The position numbers were made by a program, and so were the translations under genes. The notes under the pieces were generated by a model, which was not told the DNA's origin, ran no database searches, and saw only the letters and a list, made by a program, of their open reading frames with translations. A stretch of 64,000 nucleotides of DNA from Rhodobacteraceae bacterium Araon29 (lineage in GTDB: Bacteria > Pseudomonadota > Alphaproteobacteria > Rhodobacterales > Rhodobacteraceae), in assembly GCA_039640505.1 (NCBI GenBank), contig CP046865.1, forward strand, positions 124,001 to 188,000, written 5' to 3'. How positions within the stretch are numbered: position 1 is the first letter of the stretch; each line of letters starts with the position of its first letter. This document shows, in pieces, positions 18,147-25,528 of the stretch.

Positions 18147-19222
18147 TCCGGCTGGAAAAACGACTTGAACCTTCGCGTGTGATGACGGCTGTGACACCTG
18201 TGATCGCTGTGATTTTAACCATGATTGTAGGCGGCATAATGTTTGCTCTGCTTGGTAAGCCGCCGTTTGAGGCGATCAGAATTATATTTTGGGATCCACT
18301 TTTTGACCCGAATTTTGCGTCCTACTCGCGGCCGCAACTTCTGGTGAAAGCAGGCCCTTTAATCTTGATTGCTATTGGTTTGTCGCTTGGGTTTCGTGCG
18401 GGTATCTGGAATATTGGCGCAGAAGGTCAATACATTATGGGTGCGATTTTCGGGGCAGGAGTTGGTCTGGCTTTTTATCCCATAGAGAGCTGGGTGATCT
18501 TTCCGTTGATGGTGCTGGCCGGTGGATTTGGTGGTTGGCTTTGGGCCATGATCCCCGCAGTTTTGAAGACCCGATTTAACACCAACGAGATATTGGTTTC
18601 ACTGATGCTGGTGTATGTTGCCGAAGCGATCTTGGCCTCGGTGAGCCAAGGCTTGCTGAAAAACCCTGATGGTATGGGATTTCCCGGATCACGCAATTTG
18701 CAGCAATATCCGAGTGCGGCCAATACCGAGGTTTTGGCAAATTCTGGGATGCATTGGGGAGTGGTTAGCGCCTTTATTGTCGTGATTTTTGCCTATATCC
18801 TTTTGACGCGGCACATTAGCGGATTTCATATTCGGTTGACCGGTGAAGCGCCTCGTGCAGCGCGGTTTGCAGGGGTAAAACCCGCGCGGGTGATTATTCT
18901 GTGCCTTGGAATATCGGGGATGCTAGCAGGGTTGGCCGGTCTTTTTGAGGTCTCTGGCCCGGCCGGTCAGATTACTATCGATTTTAACACGGGTTACGGG
19001 TTTACGGCCATCATTGTTGCGTTTCTTGGACGATTGCATCCTGTGGGCATTTTGCTAGCCGGTCTGCTGATGGCTCTGACATATATCGGCGGTGAGCTTG
19101 CGCAGCTGATGCTTGGGCTGCCTGGGGCCTCGATCCAGTTGTTTCAGGGGATGCTTTTGTTTTTCTTGCTCGCAACCGATGTTTTCACCAATTTCCGAAT
19201 TCGCTTAGGGGAGGCCGCCTGA
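18143..19222 (+). CDS. Nucleoside/purine ABC importer, permease 1
   Basis: Inner-membrane permease of 359 residues in the branched-chain/BMP-type permease family (NupP-like). It has about eight to ten hydrophobic segments and the motif FRAGIWNIGAEGQYIMGAI near residues 77-95, characteristic of this family. It overlaps the ATPase gene by four bases (ATGA) and is joined to the second permease by TGATG. It forms the heterodimeric channel with that protein. Confidence 0.93.
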   Translation: MIRLEKRLEPSRVMTAVTPVIAVILTMIVGGIMFALLGKPPFEAIRIIFWDPLFDPNFASYSRPQLLVKAGPLILIAIGLSLGFRAGIWNIGAEGQYIMGAIFGAGVGLAFYPIESWVIFPLMVLAGGFGGWLWAMIPAVLKTRFNTNEILVSLMLVYVAEAILASVSQGLLKNPDGMGFPGSRNLQQYPSAANTEVLANSGMHWGVVSAFIVVIFAYILLTRHISGFHIRLTGEAPRAARFAGVKPARVIILCLGISGMLAGLAGLFEVSGPAGQITIDFNTGYGFTAIIVAFLGRLHPVGILLAGLLMALTYIGGELAQLMLGLPGASIQLFQGMLLFFLLATDVFTNFRIRLGEAA

Positions 19223-20145
19223 TGGACATTTCCAGTATAAACCCCTTTTTGCTCATTGCCTCTTTGATGGTGTCGGCCACACCGATCCTGTTGGCTGCTA
19301 TTGGCGAAGCCGTCGTGGAAAAATCTGGAGTGCTTAATCTTGGTGTTGAAGGTATGATGATTACCGGCGCAGTGGTCGGGTTTGTGATTGCAGTCAACAC
19401 TGGTAGCCCGGCGCTTGGATTCCTATGCGCCGCACTTGCCTCGGCAGTGCTCTCGCTCAGCTTTGGCTTTTTAACCCAAGTTTTGCTAACCAATCAGGTG
19501 GCAACCGGTTTGGGGCTGACATTGGTTGGACTGGGCCTGTCAGCATTGATTGGCAAACCCTATGAGGGGATAAAGTCGCCCACTTTGCCGTCGCTTGATA
19601 TACCGCTGCTGTCTGATCTTCCAGTGTTTGGGATAATGCTGTTTTCCCATGATGCGATCGTTTATCTGTCGATCCTTTTGGTGGCGGCTGTGTGGCTGGT
19701 TTTAACTCGTACACGAATCGGACTTATTTTGCGGGCAGTAGGCGAAAACCATGATGCCGCCCACGCGCTGGGCTATAAAGTGATTCGCGTCCGGCTTATG
19801 GCAATTATGTTTGGTGGTGCCTGCAGCGGTTTGGGCGGCGCTTATATCAGCCTCGTACGTGTGCCGCAGTGGACCGAAGGTATGACCGCCGGTGCTGGCT
19901 GGATCGCTTTGGCGATTGTGGTGTTTGCCAGCTGGAAGCCATGGCGCGTTTTAGTAGGTGCCTATTTATTTGGCGGAGTGACTGTTTTGCAATTAAACCT
20001 CCAAGCGGCTGGTTTAGCTATACCAGTAGAGTACTTGTCGATGTCGCCATATCTGATAACAATAGCGGTGCTGGTATTCATTTCGGCCCGTGGCAATCAA
20101 GGCGCGCCTGCCTCGCTGGGCCGGCCGTTCCACGCCTCATCCTGA
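19222..20145 (+). CDS. Nucleoside/purine ABC importer, permease 2
   Basis: Second inner-membrane permease, 307 residues, NupQ-like. It carries VVEKSGVLNLGVEGMMITG near residues 30-50, the counterpart of the family motif in permease 1, and several hydrophobic helices. It is translationally coupled to the upstream gene by a one-base overlap. The substrate-binding protein follows after 27 bases. Confidence 0.93.
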   Translation: MDISSINPFLLIASLMVSATPILLAAIGEAVVEKSGVLNLGVEGMMITGAVVGFVIAVNTGSPALGFLCAALASAVLSLSFGFLTQVLLTNQVATGLGLTLVGLGLSALIGKPYEGIKSPTLPSLDIPLLSDLPVFGIMLFSHDAIVYLSILLVAAVWLVLTRTRIGLILRAVGENHDAAHALGYKVIRVRLMAIMFGGACSGLGGAYISLVRVPQWTEGMTAGAGWIALAIVVFASWKPWRVLVGAYLFGGVTVLQLNLQAAGLAIPVEYLSMSPYLITIAVLVFISARGNQGAPASLGRPFHASS

Positions 20146-20172
20146 GGCATATAACTGAACAGGGAGAAGTTC

Positions 20173-21243
20173 ATGAACATAAAAACTATATTAACAACCG
20201 CTGCCGTCGTGCTGGGTGTGGGCTCTGCGGCTCTCGCCGCAGACGTCAAGGTTGGTTTTGTCTATGTCGGACCGATAGGAGATGGCGGCTGGACTTATGA
20301 ACACGACAAAGGGCGGCTTGCCGTAGAAGAAGCCTTTGGCGACCGTGTCGAAACCATTTACCAAGAAATGGTGCCGGAAGGCGCTGACAGTGAGCGGGTG
20401 ATGACCCAGATGGCCCTACAAGGAGCTGATCTGATCTTTACCACGTCGTTCGGGTATATGGACCCAACAATTAATGTTGCCCAAAAGTTTCCCAATGTGA
20501 AATTTGAACACGCCACAGGCTATAAACGTGCCGATAACGTGTCGGTTTATTCTGCCCGGTTTTATGAAGGCCGCGCAATCCAAGGTCACATAGCCGGTAA
20601 AATGACCAAAACCAATAAAATTGGCTATATAGCTTCGTTCCCAATCCCCGAAGTCATCCGTGGTATCAACAGTGCCTATATTCACGCCAAGAGAGTCAAT
20701 CCAGATGTCGAGTTCAACATCATCTGGGCCTATACTTGGTTCGACCCAGCCAAAGAGGCCGATGCAGCCAAAGCACTGATTGAACAGGGTGCGGACGTGA
20801 TTTTGCAACATACGGACTCAACGGCTCCGCAAGCTGCAGCTGAAAAAGCTGGCAATGTCATCACCTTTGGACAGGCCTCGGATATGGGTGAATATGCGCC
20901 AATGCCGCGTGTCAGCTCAATCATCGACGATTGGGGTCCTTATTATATCGCGCGTACCCAAGCCGTGCTCGATGGCACTTGGGAAAGTGTTGATACGTGG
21001 GATGGTATCCGTGAAGGCATGGTTGGTATTGGTGAAATATCCGATGCGGTTCCAGCTGACGTGAAAGCCGAAGCGCTGGCCATGATCGCCGCAATTGCAG
21101 CTGGTGAGTATCATCCGTTCACGGGCCCGATCAATAAGCAAGACGGATCGCCCTGGTTGGCTGATGGCGAAGTGTCTGAGGATGGGCCTTTGCTGGGTAT
21201 GAACTTTTATGTTGAAGGTCTGACCGGCGACGTGCCGCAGTAA
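20173..21243 (+). CDS. BMP family substrate-binding protein of the purine/nucleoside importer
   Basis: Periplasmic solute receptor of 356 residues. The N-terminus (MNIKTILTTAAVVLGVGSAA...LA) is a Sec signal peptide ending near residue 22. The mature protein begins DVKVGFVYVGPIGDGGWTYEHDKG, the signature of the BMP/Med family that binds nucleosides or purines. GGGAGAAGTTC precedes the ATG. It ends the xdh-transporter operon, 57 bases before a strong terminator. The ligand is unproven; neighbours point to xanthine, hypoxanthine, guanine or their nucleosides. Confidence 0.92.
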   Translation: MNIKTILTTAAVVLGVGSAALAADVKVGFVYVGPIGDGGWTYEHDKGRLAVEEAFGDRVETIYQEMVPEGADSERVMTQMALQGADLIFTTSFGYMDPTINVAQKFPNVKFEHATGYKRADNVSVYSARFYEGRAIQGHIAGKMTKTNKIGYIASFPIPEVIRGINSAYIHAKRVNPDVEFNIIWAYTWFDPAKEADAAKALIEQGADVILQHTDSTAPQAAAEKAGNVITFGQASDMGEYAPMPRVSSIIDDWGPYYIARTQAVLDGTWESVDTWDGIREGMVGIGEISDAVPADVKAEALAMIAAIAAGEYHPFTGPINKQDGSPWLADGEVSEDGPLLGMNFYVEGLTGDVPQ

Positions 21244-21299
21244 GCGGTCTTGGGCGTTGGATTTTAACCAACGAAACGCCTAAAGATGTTTAATCTAGT

Positions 21300-21326
21300 A
21301 AAAGGCCTCGGTTAGCGGGGCCTTTT
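21300..21326 (+). terminator. Intrinsic terminator of the xdh-transporter operon
   Basis: A 10-bp stem, AAAAGGCCTC (21300-21309) with GGGGCCTTTT (21317-21326), with one G-T pair and a 7-base loop. The T-run forms the end of the stem. A smaller hairpin (CGTTGG/CCAACG, 21255-21273) lies between the stop codon and this terminator. Confidence 0.85.
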
Positions 21327-21360
21327 GCTTCTTTGTGGATCCTTATTTAAAAAAAAGCGC

Positions 21361-22293
21361 ATGACAGATCTTTTTACAGTTGATGGAACGCCTATTGGAC
21401 GTTTTGCCTTTGGTACCATGCAATGGGGTGAGGGGGCTGATCCAATTGAATCCGAAAAACTGTATAATATGTGCAGAGATGTCGGCATTATTCATTTTGA
21501 CACTGCACATTTATACACGGCGGGCTTGGCTGAAACTCTGCTGGGCCGTTTTGCAGCGCAGAACCGCGAAGAGCTATTTGTAGCCACCAAGGTCGGCTAT
21601 ACCGGCGGCGCGGGGCGCGATACGATCCTAACGCAGTTTGATACCAGCCGGCAGCGGCTACAGATGGATATGGTTGATGTGCTGTATTTGCATCGCTTTG
21701 ATCCCGAAACCGCGCTTGATGAAACAATCGAAACATTTGCCATGCTGCGGGAACAGGGCAAAATCCGCTACTTGGGGCTATCGAACTTTGCCGCTTGGCA
21801 GGTTATGAAAGCGGCCTCGATTGCAGCACGGTTTGACCTAAAAATTAGTATCCTGCAACCAATGTATAGCCTGATCAAACGTCAGGCTGAGGTCGAGATT
21901 TTGCCAATGTGCGTAAGCGAAGGGATATCTGTTGCGGGTTATTCACCGCTTGGCAGCGGTTTGCTTAGTGGCAAATATAAGCGCGGTGAAACGGGCCGGC
22001 TGAGCCAGAACGAACGCTATGCCGCCCGCTATAATGACCCGCAAATGTACGCTGCAGCAGATGCGCTTGGGGCGCTTGCGGAAGAGCTTAACACCCATCC
22101 TGCAACGCTTGCAGTGGCGTGGGCGTCGCGCCATCCGGCTACACCGATACCAATTATATCAGCGCGCAGCACCGACCAATTGATGCCATCACTTAATGCA
22201 ATGCATTACGCTATGGATGATGCTCTTTATGAACGTCTTGCCGCTCTTATGCCCGGTCCACCACCGGCCACTGACCGATTGGAGGAAACATGA
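21361..22293 (+). CDS. Aldo/keto reductase
   Basis: NAD(P)H-dependent oxidoreductase of the TIM-barrel AKR superfamily, 310 residues. The catalytic tetrad is readable: Asp in FDTAHLY with the nearby Tyr, Lys in VATKVGYT, and His in VLYLHRFDP. GLSNFAAWQV and SPLGSGLLSGKY are typical further motifs. The start is the ATG at 21361; a TTG at 21325 in frame lies in the preceding terminator and is rejected. The upstream ribosome binding site is poor. Its stop overlaps the next gene (ATGA), so the two form a pair. The substrate is unknown. Confidence 0.88.
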   Translation: MTDLFTVDGTPIGRFAFGTMQWGEGADPIESEKLYNMCRDVGIIHFDTAHLYTAGLAETLLGRFAAQNREELFVATKVGYTGGAGRDTILTQFDTSRQRLQMDMVDVLYLHRFDPETALDETIETFAMLREQGKIRYLGLSNFAAWQVMKAASIAARFDLKISILQPMYSLIKRQAEVEILPMCVSEGISVAGYSPLGSGLLSGKYKRGETGRLSQNERYAARYNDPQMYAAADALGALAEELNTHPATLAVAWASRHPATPIPIISARSTDQLMPSLNAMHYAMDDALYERLAALMPGPPPATDRLEET

Positions 22294-23366
22294 CTGACAT
22301 TGTTATCATCGGAGGCGGCATCGCAGGGCTTTCCGTCGCAGCGCGTCTTGCACCGCACGCAGATGTGACATTGCTCGAGGCAGAAGATCAGCTCGGCTAT
22401 CACGCCAGCAGCCGCTCGGCTGCCGTTTTCATAGAAAAATACGGAAATACCGTGGTGCGGGCTCTGAACAGTGCAAGTGTTCCCTATTTGAAAAGCGCCG
22501 CCGGCAATGTGCTTGGACCGCGCGGTATGTTGCTTGTTGGTGCGCCAGAGGAAAAAGATGATTTCCGAGCAGATGCCAGCGATTTTGAGCTTGTGGAAAT
22601 TTCTGCTGCTGATGCGATTAAGAAAGTACCACTCTTATCCCGCACGAAGCTTGGCTTTGCCGCTTTTCGCGAAGATGTGTTCGACATAGATACAGATCTT
22701 TTGCTGCAAAGTTTTCGCCGTGATGCACAGTCGCATGGATTGGCCATTCATACTAAGGCGGCTGTCACTGCAATTGATTATCAAAATAGGCAGTGGTTGA
22801 TAACGGCTGGCGGCGATATTCATACCGCCGATCTTCTTGTGAACGCTGCCGGTGCTTGGGCAGACCCTATCGCTGGCATGGCAGGGATTGATCCGATTGG
22901 AATTTCGCCCTACCGCCGTTCCATGGCGCGTATTCCGGTTCCGGGTGGATATGATGCCCGGGAATGGCCATTGCTCGACGGGGTTAATGAGCGTTGGTAT
23001 GCCAAACCGGATGCAGGTCAGCTGCTAGTGTCACCTGCTGACGAAGATCCAATGCCTCCTCAAGATGCCTGGGCGGATGATATGGTTTTGGCCGAAGGCC
23101 TTGCGCGATTTGAAGAATTGATGGCGCATCCGGTGGAGCGGGTGACAACCAACTGGGCCGGTTTGCGCAGCTTTGCGCCGGATCATGCGCTTGTGATCGG
23201 CTTTGATCCAAAGCAGCCAGCGTTTTTCTGGTTGGCGGGTCAGGGGGGCTATGGGTTTCAAACTGCGGCCGCCGCCAGCCAGTTGGCCGCAGATTTGATT
23301 TTGCATCGCGCGCCTGAGCTTGACCGCGATCTATGCGCCCAGCTATCGCCCACAAGATTTCGCTGA
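22290..23366 (+). CDS. FAD-dependent oxidoreductase, D-amino-acid oxidase (DAO) family
   Basis: A 358-residue flavoprotein starting TDIVIIGGGIAGLSVAARL, the FAD dinucleotide-binding motif. YHASSRSAAVFIEKYGN and the C-terminal FFWLAGQGGYGFQTAAA are typical of DAO-fold amino- and imino-acid oxidases or dehydrogenases. It is coupled to the aldo/keto reductase by a four-base overlap with GGAGG upstream. No transporter or regulator is linked, so the physiological substrate cannot be named. Confidence 0.87.
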   Translation: MTDIVIIGGGIAGLSVAARLAPHADVTLLEAEDQLGYHASSRSAAVFIEKYGNTVVRALNSASVPYLKSAAGNVLGPRGMLLVGAPEEKDDFRADASDFELVEISAADAIKKVPLLSRTKLGFAAFREDVFDIDTDLLLQSFRRDAQSHGLAIHTKAAVTAIDYQNRQWLITAGGDIHTADLLVNAAGAWADPIAGMAGIDPIGISPYRRSMARIPVPGGYDAREWPLLDGVNERWYAKPDAGQLLVSPADEDPMPPQDAWADDMVLAEGLARFEELMAHPVERVTTNWAGLRSFAPDHALVIGFDPKQPAFFWLAGQGGYGFQTAAAASQLAADLILHRAPELDRDLCAQLSPTRFR

Positions 23367-23438
23367 TCACCAGCGAATTTTCGCCATCTGGTATCAAAGC
23401 GTGATTGTAATTCTTCACCCGCCCGTTAGAGTAGAAGT

Positions 23439-23696
23439 ATGTTTAGTATCGAACATGAATTTGACGCGACTGTTGTGACATTGGTTGACGAAGGTCAAAA
23501 CCCCCTGCATGAAGATGTGATTGTCAATAGTTTTGCCGAATGCATTACCGTAGAGCAATATGATCCTGTTAGCGACCGGATGCAGAAAGTCAGTTTCTCA
23601 ATCACCCAAATGCGAGATCTGGCAGCGGCGATATCTTTGCCCGAAGGGGTCTATTCACGCTTTGTCGAAGATGATGAGATTGAAGCCGTAGAGTAG
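23439..23696 (+). CDS. Small acidic protein of unknown function
   Basis: An 85-residue acidic protein beginning MFSIEHEFDATVVTLVDEG and ending DDEIEAVE. It has no signal peptide, membrane segment or cysteine. The predicted structure looks like beta strands followed by a helix (ITQMRDLAAAISLPEG). The ATG at 23439 has a modest upstream AGAGTAGAAGT. Length, composition and independence from a longer frame on the other strand support a real gene. I do not recognise the family. Confidence 0.65.
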   Translation: MFSIEHEFDATVVTLVDEGQNPLHEDVIVNSFAECITVEQYDPVSDRMQKVSFSITQMRDLAAAISLPEGVYSRFVEDDEIEAVE

Positions 23697-23747
23697 TTTG
23701 AATTGAGTTCGGTGGACACGTTAGATGAGCTTTTGGGGTCGGCTACG

Positions 23748-24026
23748 TCATAATGCGCGATCATTACCGTATAGTTCGTCGATCTGCTTTTGTTGTAAGA
23801 TGTGGCTGCGCTTGCCCAAATATGACCCCCAAGTGGTGACACAAAATGGCACGCAATAAGTGAGGAACACTTTCCAAAGAGGGGGAAAGTGGCCGCCAAG
23901 AATGGTATCACCATGGTTGATTGTGGTCAGGATGGATCCAACAACGCAGGCGGTCAGGAAAGCTTTTTTCGGAGTCCCATCGGTAAAAGCCAGATCTAAA
24001 AATTTGACACTATATTTGTCAGCCAT
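23748..24026 (-). CDS. NrtS-like nitrate/nitrite transporter, small membrane protein
   Basis: A 92-residue protein with two hydrophobic segments (about residues 22-36 and 50-69) separated by INHGD (36-40), the arrangement of NrtS proteins. Those have been described as nitrate/nitrite transporters in marine cyanobacteria and proteobacteria. GGAGGATACCC precedes the ATG at 24026. No nitrate or nitrite reductase gene lies in the window. The family assignment is from remembered pattern and length, and transport function is inference. Confidence 0.65.
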   Translation of the reverse strand: MADKYSVKFLDLAFTDGTPKKAFLTACVVGSILTTINHGDTILGGHFPPLWKVFLTYCVPFCVTTWGSYLGKRSHILQQKQIDELYGNDRAL

Positions 24027-24177
24027 GGGTATCCTCCAAAGCGCGACATAGCAAAAACACCCTAAAAATGCAAATCTAGAGCTCGCTTTTTTCTTGGCCG
24101 AATTGATTTTGGGGGTAAAATCAGAACTGGAAACCTAAAAAATCCGATCCATATTCTTGAACAAAGGAGCTTTTGTT

Positions 24178-24705
24178 ATGAAAAATTTATTTCTAGCACT
24201 CACGGCATTGGTTTTTTTGGCCAGTTGCAGCGGAAAGCCATCGCTTGATGATGAAAAGCTGTCGGACCGTGAATTTCGTCTAGAACAGTTTTTTGCCGGA
24301 AAAACCAAGGCGCATGGCCAATTTCAGGATATTTTGGGTAATGTCTCAAGGCGCTTTGAGGTGGATATCACTGGTACTTGGGATGGCCGTTTACTCACTA
24401 TGGTAGAAGATTTCACCTATGCAGATGGTAGTGAAGAGCAACGGATTTGGAAACTCACGAAAACTGGGCCAAACACATGGTCTGGAACCGCCGGTGGTGT
24501 GATCGGTGATGCCTTTGGTGAAACACGCGGTGATACGTTTAACTGGGGTTATAAAATTGATCTTCCAGTGCCGGATGGAACCATGCGCGTGGTGTTTGAT
24601 GACTGGATGTGGCAGCTCAGCGATACGCGTGTTTTGAACCGCGCCTATATGAGCAGATATGGTTTTCCTCTAGGTGAAGTGGTGATTTACTTTGAAAAAG
24701 AATAG
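24178..24705 (+). CDS. Lipoprotein, DUF3833-like
   Basis: A 175-residue protein with a lipoprotein signal: MKNLFLALTALVFLASC, with the lipidated Cys at about residue 17. The mature part (EQFFAGKTKAHGQFQDILG, then RIWKLTKTGPNTWSGTAGG) resembles DUF3833 proteins, which look like lipocalin-type barrels and often occur near lipid-related genes. The ATG at 24178 has AAAGGAGCTTTTGTT upstream; a TTG in frame at 24157 is rejected. It is probably anchored in an envelope membrane. Function is unknown. Confidence 0.82.
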   Translation: MKNLFLALTALVFLASCSGKPSLDDEKLSDREFRLEQFFAGKTKAHGQFQDILGNVSRRFEVDITGTWDGRLLTMVEDFTYADGSEEQRIWKLTKTGPNTWSGTAGGVIGDAFGETRGDTFNWGYKIDLPVPDGTMRVVFDDWMWQLSDTRVLNRAYMSRYGFPLGEVVIYFEKE

Positions 24706-24840
24706 TAGCGCGTGTTCAGAAGTTAGCACAGAAAGAACCGCGCTCAGGATAAGAGAATATTGGAAGGGCTCAATGGGCGTCATGCTGGGTTTCTAAGGCT
24801 GGCGCATTTTTCCACAAATAACCATGTTTAAAATCAACCC

Positions 24841-24869
24841 TTGCAGACTCAGAATAATGCGCCTATATC
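24841..24869 (+). promoter_or_regulatory. Putative sigma-70 promoter of the rimP-infB operon
   Basis: TTGCAG at 24841-24846 and TATATC at 24864-24869 are separated by exactly 17 bases. Transcription from here would start near 24876 and give a leader of about 80 bases that contains the terminator at 24918-24941. The hexamers are imperfect, so this is a candidate only. Confidence 0.4.
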
Positions 24870-24917
24870 GCTCTCAACAGCGGCGTGTTGGGCAACCAAC
24901 GCTCCACCGGAAATCTC

Positions 24918-24941
24918 AACGGGCCGCGTGCCCGTTTTTTT
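24918..24941 (+). terminator. Terminator-like hairpin in the rimP leader
   Basis: Stem AACGGGC (24918-24924) with GCCCGTT (24930-24936) around the loop CGCGT, running into a T-run up to 24941. It lies only 12 bases before the rimP ATG, so it must be read through or regulated. An imperfect stem-loop around 24882-24903 (GCGTGTTGG/CCAACGC) precedes it. Leaders with a terminator upstream of rimP are known in other Proteobacteria. Confidence 0.75.
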
Positions 24942-24953
24942 GTATCTGGACGA

Positions 24954-25526
24954 ATGACAAACGATTTGATTGCCACAGCTGCCCTAGACCGACGTCTTGC
25001 GGACATCATTACCCCCGTTATCGAGGATATGGGGTTTGAGTTGGTGCGCGTGCGTTTAATGAGTGGCAGTCAAACAACGCTGCAGGTGATGGCCGATAAA
25101 AATAGCGGTGGCATCGAAGTTGACGATCTGGCAGAAATTTCCACAGCGATTAGCGCAGTTTTGGATGTCGAGGATCCGATCATAGAAGCCTACACGTTAG
25201 AAGTTTCAAGCCCCGGTATTGATCGCCCGTTAACTCGGCTGGCAGATTTTGATACTTTCGAAGGTTATGAAGCCCGCCTTGAGACCAGTGAATTGATCGA
25301 CGGCCAACGCCGCTTTAAAGGCGTTTTGGCTGGCACCGAAGGACAAGATGTTTTGATCAATATTGACGCTGGCACGATTGGGCTAAATTTTGAATGGCTC
25401 AGTGATGCTAAATTGATCCTAACTGACGAATTGATCACCCAAATGCTGCGCCAACGCAAAACCGCTGACGCGCTTAACGAAGAACGTTTTGATGACATCG
25501 AGACCGAAGGGTCCGAGGAGGAGTAA
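24954..25526 (+). CDS. rimP: Ribosome maturation factor RimP
   Basis: Needed for 30S subunit maturation in the cytoplasm. The 190-residue protein shows the RimP pattern ([18 protein letters not shown], then [18 protein letters not shown]) with an acidic C-terminus. I chose the ATG at 24954. A longer frame from 24885 would run through the leader terminator and is unlikely. It is the first gene of the rimP-nusA-ylxR-infB operon; nusA begins three bases after the stop. Confidence 0.95.
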   Translation: MTNDLIATAALDRRLADIITPVIEDMGFELVRVRLMSGSQTTLQVMADKNSGGIEVDDLAEISTAISAVLDVEDPIIEAYTLEVSSPGIDRPLTRLADFDTFEGYEARLETSELIDGQRRFKGVLAGTEGQDVLINIDAGTIGLNFEWLSDAKLILTDELITQMLRQRKTADALNEERFDDIETEGSEEE

Positions 25527-25528
25527 AA

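Noticed and set aside
24885..24953. Longer N-terminus for RimP
   Set aside because: It reads through the terminator hairpin and is unlike RimP N-termini; the ATG at 24954 fits the family.
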